This document shows, piece after piece, positions 42,422 to 50,417 of a DNA stretch of 62,691 bases. Numbering within the stretch: the first letter of the stretch is position 1; the number at the start of each line of letters is the position of its first letter. The stretch comes from CAWKDC01 sp964383495 (lineage in GTDB: Bacteria; Pseudomonadota; Gammaproteobacteria; JABCZS01). Location: positions 1 through 62,691 of the forward strand of contig CAYLHG010000008.1 in assembly GCA_964383495.1 (NCBI GenBank), written 5' to 3'. The notes under the pieces were generated by a model. The model did no database searches. It had not been told where the DNA came from and saw nothing but the letters and a program-made list of their open reading frames with translations. The position numbers were made by a program, and so were the translations under genes.

Positions 42422-42694
42422 ATGGCCAAGGCTCTCAACCCTAACGCACATTGGCGAGACTCCTCACGGCCGGTGCGTTTTTTCTTTGTAGACTATCGTG
42501 CTTTATTTCCATTACTGGTATTAATATTTGTTCCTCGACTATGGACGTTTGCATTGGCAGTGGTAGGTATCACATTTTTTATAATCTTAGAGCGCTACGG
42601 GTACACGGTGTCAGTTTTCTTACGTTTATTTAGAGGGTTATTTGCAGGTTCTCTAAAGTCTGCACGTCCTTGGTGGTACCGCGCCCGGGTGTGA
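42422..42694 (+). CDS. icmT: Dot/Icm inner-membrane protein IcmT
   Basis: 90 residues, matching remembered Legionella IcmT (86 aa) throughout: NAHWRDSSRPVRFFFVDYRA, two short hydrophobic stretches (FPLLVLIFVPRLWTFALAVV) and the end VFLRLFRGLFAGSLKSARPW. IcmT is needed for pore formation and egress in Legionella. In Legionella icmT heads icmT-icmS; here icmS lies 3 kb away on the other strand, so the order has been rearranged. AAGGA precedes the start. Confidence 0.95.
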   Translation: MAKALNPNAHWRDSSRPVRFFFVDYRALFPLLVLIFVPRLWTFALAVVGITFFIILERYGYTVSVFLRLFRGLFAGSLKSARPWWYRARV

Positions 42695-42742
42695 TGGCTA
42701 CATAAATTAGTGCTATATTCAGTAAGGGGCAGACGGTCCCCG

Positions 42743-42802
42743 CCCCCTTTAAAGCTTGGCCCGGACTTGATCCGGGGCAGCGCCGTAGGCGCGGGGGTTT
42801 TT
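42743..42802 (+). repeat. Copy 2 of the structured intergenic element
   Basis: Outer stem CCCCC (42743-42747)/GGGGG (42793-42797) followed by TTTTT. It encloses CCCGGA (42760-42765)/TCCGGG (42771-42776) and GCGCC (42780-42784)/GGCGC (42788-42792). It shares TTTAAAGCTTGGCCCGGAC and the overall two-hairpin plan with the copy at 17817. It sits between icmT and dotI, 16 bases before the dotI start, so it either ends the dotD-icmT transcript or shapes the dotI leader. Confidence 0.6.
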
Positions 42803-42818
42803 GAGAAGAGGATGAAAC

Positions 42819-43610
42819 ATGATAGATAACCCGGAACAAGGAAGTCCTGAACCCAAGGAACCTTCTCCTAAATCTGGCCGCGCCAAAGGCACGTCAAAAG
42901 CTTCTGCAGCAGCGGAAGCCGCTAGTAGTGCTGCGACTGCTACACAATCGCCTGCGGCTAAAACACAAGCAGCGCAACAAAAAGTAAGTGGATTAGAGCT
43001 TGTACGTTTTCGCAATTATTTCTATCGTGATGGTTATCGTAAAAGCATGACAGCTTTACTGTTGTCGTTATTGCTCAACATCGTATTAATAGTTGTTGTA
43101 GTGGTTGAGTTTATGTCAAAACCAGCACCTGTTTATTTTGCGACACAAACTAACGGCTCGCTGATTGAAATTCAGCCGCTCACAGAACCTTTGGTTGCGC
43201 AAGACACTTTATTGACATGGGCAACGCGCGCAGCGGTTTCTGCTTATTCATTTAATTTCTTAGATTGGCAAAATGATCTTAATAATGTGCAACAATATTT
43301 CACTGCAACGGGTTTCAAGAATTTTGTTGATGCATTGAAAGCATCAGGCAACTTAGATACAGTGATTGCAAAACGTTTGGTTGTGCAAGCAACAGTAGCA
43401 GATGTGCCGCGGATTATTAATCAAGGGTTGATCCAAGGCCGTTACGCATGGAAAATTCAGATTCCGATGCTGGTAAAATACATTTCTGCGAATGAAGAAT
43501 TACGGCAGCCTATTTTAGTAACCATATTGGTGGCGCGTGTGCCTACAACACAGTATCCGCAAGGTATTGCAATCGCACAGTTTGTTGTGCAAGACAGGCA
43601 TGAGCAGTAA
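42819..43610 (+). CDS. dotI: Dot/Icm inner-membrane core protein DotI (IcmL)
   Basis: 263 residues (Legionella IcmL 212). It has an extra N-terminal Ala/Pro/Lys-rich segment of about 55 residues, then LELVRFRNYFYRDGYRKSMT, one membrane helix (ALLLSLLLNIVLIVVVVVEF) and a VirB8-like periplasmic domain (ATRAAVSAYSFNFLDWQNDL to YPQGIAIAQFVVQ). In Legionella DotI pairs with the shorter DotJ; no dotJ is visible here. The start follows AGAAGAGGA. First gene of the right Dot/Icm operon. Confidence 0.93.
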   Translation: MIDNPEQGSPEPKEPSPKSGRAKGTSKASAAAEAASSAATATQSPAAKTQAAQQKVSGLELVRFRNYFYRDGYRKSMTALLLSLLLNIVLIVVVVVEFMSKPAPVYFATQTNGSLIEIQPLTEPLVAQDTLLTWATRAAVSAYSFNFLDWQNDLNNVQQYFTATGFKNFVDALKASGNLDTVIAKRLVVQATVADVPRIINQGLIQGRYAWKIQIPMLVKYISANEELRQPILVTILVARVPTTQYPQGIAIAQFVVQDRHEQ

Positions 43611-43633
43611 AACTTGGGTAATTGGGGCAATAA

Positions 43634-44827
43634 ATGGATAGATGTTTAAGATGGACTATCACTATCGCACTTGCATTAGCAAGTGTAAATGCCTGCGCGC
43701 AAGCTGATGGCCCCGTGATGCCTTCCTTATTAGATGTGACAGGTGCAGGAATTGCTGCAAACACAACATCTACAACGCTAGCGCCTGTTCCCAATGTGCC
43801 TACAGATACTGCGGCACCAACACTCATAACGCCTTCTGCGTTGAGTGCACCCACATCTGAAGCATCAGCTGCTACACCTATAGGCATTAGCAATACACCT
43901 CCGCCGGTATTTCAATCTATTTCGGTAGGTGCCGCAGGCGCTGCAAATGTAACACCTGCAACCCCTGCATCTGCTTCAAGCGGTGCGTCGAGCAGTGGCT
44001 CAAGTGTAGTGAGTGGGCCCCCCACTCAATTGATCGATCCTGCAGTGATCGGTACCACAAAAGATCCTGCGTTTCAAAATGTGGCAGGCAAAATATTTCC
44101 CATGACACCGGATCAAATTCAAGCATTACATGGGTTGCAGGATAATACTCAGCGCGCTATTGCTAGCACTGCCACTACGCCGCCCCGCCCTGTTGTTTCA
44201 ACACAAAATGTATTATTATCGCCGGGTGCTGTGCCACCGATTGTGCGGTTAGGCACGGGCTACGTAACTTCGATCGTGTTTATTGATCAAACTGGTTCAC
44301 CATGGCCGGTGGCATCTTATAGCATTGGAGATCCGACGCGTTTTAATATTCAGTGGGATCAAGAAAGTAATGTGATGATGATGCAGGGTCGTGGTGCATA
44401 TGCTACAGGTAACATGGCGATAACGCTGCGTGATTTACCTACACCGGTGATGCTAACCCTGGTCAGTGACCAACGTGTGGTTGATTATCGATTAGATTTG
44501 CGTGTGCAAGGGCGTGGGCCTAAAGCAATCGGTTCTATGATTGCGGGCACATTGCCTTCTTCCAATAGTAATCCTGTTTTGATGAATTTATTAGATGGTG
44601 TTGCGCCCACAGACGCAGCGCGTCTAGAAATTGAGGGTGGGCAAGCACAAGCTTGGTTGTATAATAATAATTTACTATTACGCACTTCATTAACTGTATT
44701 ATCGCCCAGTTGGCAGGCCACCATGAGCAGCCCAGATGGAACGAAAGTGTACCAGCTTTCGCTCACGCCGCTTGTGTTAGTGTCTGATCAAGGACGAACC
44801 GCTACCTTACAAATTAAAGGGCTTTAG
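43634..44827 (+). CDS. dotH: Dot/Icm outer-membrane core protein DotH (IcmK)
   Basis: 397 residues (Legionella 361). The signal peptide is LRWTITIALALASVNACAQA. A long Thr/Pro/Ala/Ser low-complexity region follows (about residues 30-150), then the conserved VirB9-like part PPIVRLGTGYVTSIVFIDQT, GSPWPVASYSIGDPTRFNIQ, DLPTPVMLTLVSDQRVVDYR and the terminal LVLVSDQGRTATLQIKGL. DotH is placed in the outer membrane by DotC and DotD. It lies 2 bases before dotG. Confidence 0.95.
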   Translation: MDRCLRWTITIALALASVNACAQADGPVMPSLLDVTGAGIAANTTSTTLAPVPNVPTDTAAPTLITPSALSAPTSEASAATPIGISNTPPPVFQSISVGAAGAANVTPATPASASSGASSSGSSVVSGPPTQLIDPAVIGTTKDPAFQNVAGKIFPMTPDQIQALHGLQDNTQRAIASTATTPPRPVVSTQNVLLSPGAVPPIVRLGTGYVTSIVFIDQTGSPWPVASYSIGDPTRFNIQWDQESNVMMMQGRGAYATGNMAITLRDLPTPVMLTLVSDQRVVDYRLDLRVQGRGPKAIGSMIAGTLPSSNSNPVLMNLLDGVAPTDAARLEIEGGQAQAWLYNNNLLLRTSLTVLSPSWQATMSSPDGTKVYQLSLTPLVLVSDQGRTATLQIKGL

Positions 44828-44829
44828 GG

Positions 44830-47091
44830 ATGAGCATATTTCAAAAACTGGGAAATATGAAAGCACGAGCACTGCTCGTGGTCGTGCTAGTCATCGTCAT
44901 TATTGCAGCAGGTTTGATTTGGTTGGGAACCCGCAAATTTAGCGCTGATTTACTGCAAGGTGGCGTTGCAACTACTAAAACTATTTCACCCGATTTAGCA
45001 TCTTTGCCTGGCGCGGGTAAACCTGATGTTACGTATGATCCTCTTATTGCAAAAGCAAATGAAGCAAAAGCGAAAGAGGCTTTGGCGGGCTCAAGCAGCG
45101 CAGTTCCAAGTTTGATTAACCAAGGTGATGATGAATATGGACGAAATGGTTTTGGTGATTTAGGCACAGGGCGTTGTGGTGAAGAGTGCTATGACGAAAA
45201 AGGGTTTGATCAAGACGGGTTTAATCGAGAGGGTTATAACGCAGCAGGTTATGATAAAAACGGTTTTGATAAAGATGGATATGATCAAAACGGCTTTGAT
45301 AAGCAAGGGTATGACAAAAACGGTTTTGACAAAAATGGTTTTGATCGGTTTGGTTACGATAAAGATGGTTATGATAAAAATGGATGTAATCGTCAAGGGT
45401 TTGATCGTCAAGGTAAACCTTGTGCTAAAAAACTCGGTTTAGATTGTTTTTCTGCAGATGGATTAGATGCTAACGGCTGTAACCGTGATGGTAAAGGCCC
45501 CGATGGCAAGTTATGTTACAACAAAGAGGGCTTTAATACACAAGGATATGATAAATGCGGTTACGATAAAGACGGATTTAATAAAGATGCGTTAGATCGC
45601 AACGGTTGTAATCACGAAGGCAAAGATAAAACAGGAAAAACATGTTACGACATTAATGGTTTCACCCCTGAAGGCCGAGATAAATTTGGCAGAGATAAAA
45701 ACGGCTTTGATGCAAATGGGCTTGATAAAAATGGGCTTGATAAAAATGGGTTTGACAAAGACGGGTTTGATAAAAATGGGTTTGATAAAAATGGATGTAA
45801 CCGTCAAGGGTTAAATCATGCAGGCAAACCTTGTTATGATGCGAAAGGGTATAACGATGCAGGCTTTGATAAGCAAGGTTATGATAAAGATGGTTATGGT
45901 AAAGATGGTTTTGATAAACAAGGCTACGACAAAGATGGTTATGATAAAGCTGGGTTTAATCGTAATGGGTGTAATCGTCAAGGCTTAGATCGCCAAGGTC
46001 AGCCCTGTGCATTAGGTGCAACTAATAGTTTATTGCCTGGTGTAGCTGGAACTGCTGGTCAAAATGCAGATTATCAACGTTTGATGGCAGAGCAACAAGG
46101 TTTGCAAGCGCAGCATAATGCGGAGTTGTTTGCACAACAACAGGCACAAGCATTGGCTGATCAGCAAGCACGTTTGGCTGCTTATGAAAGCATGATGAGC
46201 AACCAAGCGCAAGCGATTTTGCAATCTTGGACGCCACCCACTCAAGTTTATGTGCGTGGTACAGAACCAAAAGAAATGGAGGCTGGGCCCTCTGGACCGG
46301 AATCAGTGAATGGATTATTGCCTGCAGGCCAAGGTCCTATCATTCAAAAAGCAGGCGATATGCTTTTTGCTGTTGTTGAGACATCTGTAAACAGTGACGA
46401 ACCTGGCCCTGTATTGGCAAGGATAGTTTCTGAAGGTCCATTACAAGGCGCGAGAGTGATGGGAACATTTGAGCGTCAAGATACAAAATTATTTATTCGC
46501 TTTAATGTATTAAGCATGCCAAACATACCACAAAGTATTACAATTGATGCAGTCGCTGTGGATCCTGAAACAGCACGCACCAGCTTAGCAACAGCTGTAG
46601 ACAAGCATACGTTAGAAAAATATGGTACGTTATTGGCAGCAAGCTTCTTACAAGGTATGGGCGAAGCGGTTGAAACCAGTTTAGGAACGCCGCAGCTTGA
46701 TAGTCAAGGTAGTGCAACCATTGCAAGCCAAGTGCCCGCAACATCGCGTGATCAAGTACTTGTTGGTTTAGGTAAAGTTGGGCAGGCAATGGGGCAAGAT
46801 CTTGAAAGCAAGGATATTCAGCCTACGGTTACACTTGACAGTGGTACGGGTGTAGGATTATTGGTGATGTCCGATTTGCGCGTTGAGCAACCCGCTGAGA
46901 ACGAAAACAATACTCCTTTGCGTCCAAAGGCACCGTTAGCACCTGGTGAACAGCCGCCAGCGGTTCAACCTGTACCCGTCCAAACTGGTAATGCGAATTC
47001 CGGAAGTTCTGGTATGTTTGATAGAGCACCAGGAATGCCTGGTGGACCATCAACGTCAACGCCGTTGATTAAAGCGGGACCACCATTGTAA
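44830..47091 (+). CDS. dotG: Dot/Icm core-complex scaffold DotG (IcmE) with a long pentapeptide repeat region
   Basis: 753 residues. An N-terminal membrane helix (ARALLVVVLVIVIIAAGLIW) is followed by a repeat region at about residues 118-393 built from [FY]DK[ND]G units, and then a VirB10-like C-terminal domain (LLPAGQGPIIQKAGDMLFAV, EGPLQGARVMGTFERQDTKL) ending in a Pro-rich tail. The repeats are interrupted five times by a Cys box of the form NGCN[RH]xG...G[KQ]xC. Legionella DotG also has degenerate repeats in this place. DotG spans the periplasm and links inner and outer membrane complexes. Confidence 0.96.
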   Translation: MSIFQKLGNMKARALLVVVLVIVIIAAGLIWLGTRKFSADLLQGGVATTKTISPDLASLPGAGKPDVTYDPLIAKANEAKAKEALAGSSSAVPSLINQGDDEYGRNGFGDLGTGRCGEECYDEKGFDQDGFNREGYNAAGYDKNGFDKDGYDQNGFDKQGYDKNGFDKNGFDRFGYDKDGYDKNGCNRQGFDRQGKPCAKKLGLDCFSADGLDANGCNRDGKGPDGKLCYNKEGFNTQGYDKCGYDKDGFNKDALDRNGCNHEGKDKTGKTCYDINGFTPEGRDKFGRDKNGFDANGLDKNGLDKNGFDKDGFDKNGFDKNGCNRQGLNHAGKPCYDAKGYNDAGFDKQGYDKDGYGKDGFDKQGYDKDGYDKAGFNRNGCNRQGLDRQGQPCALGATNSLLPGVAGTAGQNADYQRLMAEQQGLQAQHNAELFAQQQAQALADQQARLAAYESMMSNQAQAILQSWTPPTQVYVRGTEPKEMEAGPSGPESVNGLLPAGQGPIIQKAGDMLFAVVETSVNSDEPGPVLARIVSEGPLQGARVMGTFERQDTKLFIRFNVLSMPNIPQSITIDAVAVDPETARTSLATAVDKHTLEKYGTLLAASFLQGMGEAVETSLGTPQLDSQGSATIASQVPATSRDQVLVGLGKVGQAMGQDLESKDIQPTVTLDSGTGVGLLVMSDLRVEQPAENENNTPLRPKAPLAPGEQPPAVQPVPVQTGNANSGSSGMFDRAPGMPGGPSTSTPLIKAGPPL
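45181..46014 (+). repeat. Tandem 15-bp-unit repeat region inside dotG
   Basis: Degenerate tandem units with the core GATAAAAATGG(T/G/A)TTT, coding for [FY]DK[ND]G. They are organised into higher-order modules, each closed by a Cys box. The DNA is repetitive enough to change length by slippage or recombination; unit number may differ among strains. Confidence 0.85.
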
Positions 47092-47147
47092 AGGGGTAGG
47101 ATAGGGAAAGAACTGCTAAACTTATTCATGTTGAAATAGGGCACATT

Positions 47148-48794
47148 ATGTTAGACGATAAAGACGACAAAAAAAATCCTAGCGATGAGTATTCAGAGCT
47201 ATCGGATTTATTTGATCACAACAGGTCAGGCGACTCGCTTGATAGTCTTTTAAAAGATCACAGCATTGATCTAGGGACTGATGCTGATGTGAATGCTATG
47301 CAGGATTTTTCGTTTGCCAGTGACCCTGCAGCTGAAGAAGCTCCGAAATCAAAACGTGGTAAGAAAGGAGCGCGTGCACCGAAAGAAGAACCGCCTTTGT
47401 CTTTAGATGATTTTGTGACGCCCAACAATGATAATTTATTTGATGATTCTAGTTTATTCGATGCTGCTGCTTTATTTGAAGAGCCCCCTCGTAAAAATGA
47501 AAGTTCTTCTACAAAAAAATTAAGTGAAGAGCCAGCGTTATTTGAATCCACAGCGTTTGATGATGTGAATGCAGACTTCCCTGAGAGTGCTCCCGGAGCA
47601 AATATAGGGGAAGATATACTGTTTGAAGATTATCAGCCTGAAAGCGGCGCTTCGCTGGAAGAAGAGAATCGATTCCCGGAAGATGCGGTCGATGCAGGAG
47701 GTGAAGAAATAGCACCTTCCCAGAAAAAAGGTGTTGATGTTAAGCGTCTTGCAGCACGTTTTGCGGTCATGGCGGTGCTCGTATTGGTGATTTATGGCGG
47801 CTTAAAGTTTTTCTTGGGAAGAAAAACGGAGCCCATGGTAGCCGGCGTAGAGCATCAGCAACAGTTGGCAACCAATAAACAGCCGGTTCATACACAAGAA
47901 GTGATCACGACACCGGCAAAACCAACATTACCAGTGAATCCGCCTACATCATCTGAAATGCCAGTAGTAGCGCCACCTGCACCCAATGACATGGCTGCAG
48001 CGCCTAGTGCGGATCAAGTGGCTGCTCCATCAAGTGAAACTTCTGGTCAAACAATGCCACAAAATGTTGCTAGCGCTGGTGCTGACGCATCCACTACAGC
48101 ATCAGGGGTTCCGCATAATTTGCCTGTGCCAGGAAGTGTGGTCTCGGGGTTACCGTCTTCACAAGAATCTGTGACGATTCCTGCGACTACCATGACTACG
48201 CCAATGGTAACAAATCCAAGTAGTGTTGCGGAAGCTTCTGCCATGACGAGCGTAACGCCGGCAGTGCCTGGGGATATGACTCAAAAATTGGATAACCTTG
48301 AAATGGCGTTGCAAACATTGAATCAACGTTTAGCGCAAGTGGACATGGGGGGTGAGCGCACGCAACGTTTAGAGCGCTTAGGGAATGATGCTCGCACGCC
48401 AGAGGTACAAAGTACACTCGAAGCTGCTGTAAAAAAAATGCAGGCATTAGATGTGAAAATTGATCGTATTGCCGCTTTGCAGAAAGAAGTGCGTCATTTA
48501 AGCCGCGAAGTGCAGGCGCTGAAAGAAGACGTAGTCACTCAAACCAATATTGTGGGTGAACAACAACGGTTATTCAATGAAAATTTACAAACTGCGGAAA
48601 TGCAATCACCAGGGCCTGTTAAAATGATGGTACAGGCAGCTATTCCGGGGCGCGCATGGCTACGCTCTGAGCGTGGTGAGTTATTAACGGTTATTCCAGG
48701 CGATGAAGTACCGGGATATGGACGTGTTGTAAGTATCGATGCAGCATCGGGCACGGTTGTCACCAGTTCACGCGCTGTATTTCGTGAGCAATGA
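47148..48794 (+). CDS. dotF: Dot/Icm core protein DotF (IcmG), enlarged
   Basis: 548 residues, about twice Legionella IcmG (269 aa). The acidic cytoplasmic N-terminal region of about 195 residues includes LFDHNRSGDSLDSLLKDHSI. A membrane helix follows (AARFAVMAVLVLVIYGGLKF, near residues 200-220), then a Pro/Ala/Ser/Thr-rich periplasmic linker and coiled coil (LEMALQTLNQRLAQVD to SREVQALKEDVVTQTNIVGE). The C-terminal domain ends VIPGDEVPGYGRVVSIDAAS. Position between dotG and dotE supports the call. Confidence 0.88.
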   Translation: MLDDKDDKKNPSDEYSELSDLFDHNRSGDSLDSLLKDHSIDLGTDADVNAMQDFSFASDPAAEEAPKSKRGKKGARAPKEEPPLSLDDFVTPNNDNLFDDSSLFDAAALFEEPPRKNESSSTKKLSEEPALFESTAFDDVNADFPESAPGANIGEDILFEDYQPESGASLEEENRFPEDAVDAGGEEIAPSQKKGVDVKRLAARFAVMAVLVLVIYGGLKFFLGRKTEPMVAGVEHQQQLATNKQPVHTQEVITTPAKPTLPVNPPTSSEMPVVAPPAPNDMAAAPSADQVAAPSSETSGQTMPQNVASAGADASTTASGVPHNLPVPGSVVSGLPSSQESVTIPATTMTTPMVTNPSSVAEASAMTSVTPAVPGDMTQKLDNLEMALQTLNQRLAQVDMGGERTQRLERLGNDARTPEVQSTLEAAVKKMQALDVKIDRIAALQKEVRHLSREVQALKEDVVTQTNIVGEQQRLFNENLQTAEMQSPGPVKMMVQAAIPGRAWLRSERGELLTVIPGDEVPGYGRVVSIDAASGTVVTSSRAVFREQ

Positions 48795-48809
48795 TCAATA
48801 GGGGCAGCA

Positions 48810-49331
48810 GTGGGCACTTTTCAAGATCTTTGGCAAATACTGATCAATTTAGGCGATTCTTTAGAACCTATTGCCGAACTTGTTGCGTCCATTAGTTATG
48901 TATCGGGTGTTATTTTTATCATGATTGGAATTAAAAAATTTCATTCCTCTCATGAACAGCGCGTTCAAATGTTCCATCCCATGGAAATGGGCGCCCCTTT
49001 AATGAATATTGTAACGGGAGTAGCGCTGATTTGGTGGCCTGTGATGTTGGATGCAGTAACAGCAACATTGTGGGGAACATCAAGTCCCATTGGTTATGAC
49101 CCTAATATCAACGAACAATACAAAGAAATATGGCAAATTTTGTTGAATATTATGAAAATTGTAGGTCTGATTTCTTTTATCCGCGGTTGGTATTACTTAA
49201 CTAAGGCTGGCGAACAGGGCGCCCCCCAAGGGATCGCGGGTAAAGGGATAGTTCATATTGTGGGCGGTGTATTAGCCTTCCATATGGATGCCACGATCAA
49301 TGTATTGTTTCATACATTTGGTTTTGGATAA
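48810..49331 (+). CDS. dotE: Dot/Icm inner-membrane protein DotE (IcmC)
   Basis: 173 residues (Legionella 194) with four hydrophobic segments: LVASISYVSGVIFIMIGIKK, NIVTGVALIWWPVMLDAV, IMKIVGLISFIRGWYYLTK and KGIVHIVGGVLAFHMD. It resembles DotP and DotV, the small DotE-like membrane proteins. It starts at a GTG with AGGGG six bases upstream, 15 bases after dotF. Confidence 0.9.
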   Translation: MGTFQDLWQILINLGDSLEPIAELVASISYVSGVIFIMIGIKKFHSSHEQRVQMFHPMEMGAPLMNIVTGVALIWWPVMLDAVTATLWGTSSPIGYDPNINEQYKEIWQILLNIMKIVGLISFIRGWYYLTKAGEQGAPQGIAGKGIVHIVGGVLAFHMDATINVLFHTFGFG

Positions 49332-49360
49332 TTGTTTATTTTTTTGAAAAGGAGCACGTC

Positions 49361-49774
49361 ATGTTAACATTATTGAGTAAACGTATTGCATTGAAACATA
49401 TCTATGCTGTACTTAGTACAGTTTTATTATTTTTAGGAACGGCGCTTATTGCTGCATACGCCGGCGGAGGCGGTAATGACATTGGTCTAGGTGAATTAGC
49501 AGATAATGTGAAAGGAAATTTAGGGCCTATTGAAACGCTAATCATTTCCATTTGTTATATCGGCGGGATTGGGTTTGCTGGTGCTGCTATCATGAAATTT
49601 AAGCAGTATAAAGATAACCCACAACAAATTCAATTGGGTCAACCGATTGCTTTGGCTTTCATTGCTGCTGCGCTGATTTGGTTGCCACAATTAGTGAAAA
49701 CTGCAGGTACGACCATTTTTGGCTCTTCCTCAGGTGCGGGCAGCGCTGAGCAATCAAGCGGCATTTTCGAGTAA
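49361..49774 (+). CDS. dotP: Dot/Icm inner-membrane protein DotP (IcmD)
   Basis: 137 residues (Legionella 132). A first helix (HIYAVLSTVLLFLGTALIAA) is followed by a Gly-rich turn and then IETLIISICYIGGIGFAGAA, IMKFKQYKDNPQQIQLGQPI and ALAFIAAALIWLPQLVKTAG. The pattern parallels DotE. AAGGAG precedes the ATG. The stop lies 10 bases before dotN. Confidence 0.92.
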   Translation: MLTLLSKRIALKHIYAVLSTVLLFLGTALIAAYAGGGGNDIGLGELADNVKGNLGPIETLIISICYIGGIGFAGAAIMKFKQYKDNPQQIQLGQPIALAFIAAALIWLPQLVKTAGTTIFGSSSGAGSAEQSSGIFE

Positions 49775-49784
49775 TATTACCGCT

Positions 49785-50417
49785 ATGCCACATCCGTTGA
49801 TATTACGTGCAAATACTGAAGGCTGGCGCGCATTTATGGCGCGCCGCCATCAGGCTGCTTTCAAAGAAAATGCTCCTAAAATTTGGCAGCGAGACCATTA
49901 TCGCTGCCAATTTTGTGGTTATCAGAGCAAACGCTTTCAAGAAGTGGTTAATATTGATGGTAATTATCGCAACAATGTGGCCAGTAACTTGGCCACAGCG
50001 TGCGTGTTGTGTGCGCATTGTCTTTTTTTAGGTGTGCCAGGTTTAAATCATAAGATTATTTATTTTCCACAAATGTCACAGGTACAAATATCGCAAATGA
50101 TGCGCGTATTATTTTGCGCTATTGAAAGTGAATCTACATTTGCGGAAACCGCAAAAGCACTGTACCGTAATATGCTAAAATTTTCGGAGCCCATAGAAGA
50201 AATTTTTGGGAAAGGGGCAAGCGAATTTGAAGTGTTTGGCCACTCATTATTAGATACATCCAATATCGACGAACAAAAATATATGGATGTCATTAAATAT
50301 ATTCGAGTATTACCCAATTCAAAATCTTTTAGTGAGCAAATACAATATTGGTCTAAAACGATTATTCCACAATTATTATCGAGCGATGAGCCTGTTCCAG
50401 GAGGGGAGAATGCCTGA
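49785..50417 (+). CDS. dotN: Dot/Icm coupling-complex protein DotN (IcmJ)
   Basis: 210 residues (Legionella 208). The N-terminus PLILRANTEGWRAFMARRHQ is followed by a zinc-ribbon-like Cys set: YRCQFCGYQSKR and CVLCAHCLFLGVPGLNHK. This HNH-like zinc fold binds the DotL C-terminus in Legionella. The start at 49785 gives the family N-terminus. It overlaps dotO by 8 bases. Confidence 0.94.
   Translation: MPHPLILRANTEGWRAFMARRHQAAFKENAPKIWQRDHYRCQFCGYQSKRFQEVVNIDGNYRNNVASNLATACVLCAHCLFLGVPGLNHKIIYFPQMSQVQISQMMRVLFCAIESESTFAETAKALYRNMLKFSEPIEEIFGKGASEFEVFGHSLLDTSNIDEQKYMDVIKYIRVLPNSKSFSEQIQYWSKTIIPQLLSSDEPVPGGENA

Noticed and set aside
45181..46014. CRISPR-like regularly spaced direct repeats
   Set aside because: The 15-base units are contiguous, in frame and encode the DotG pentapeptide array; there are no unique spacers of constant length and no cas genes.
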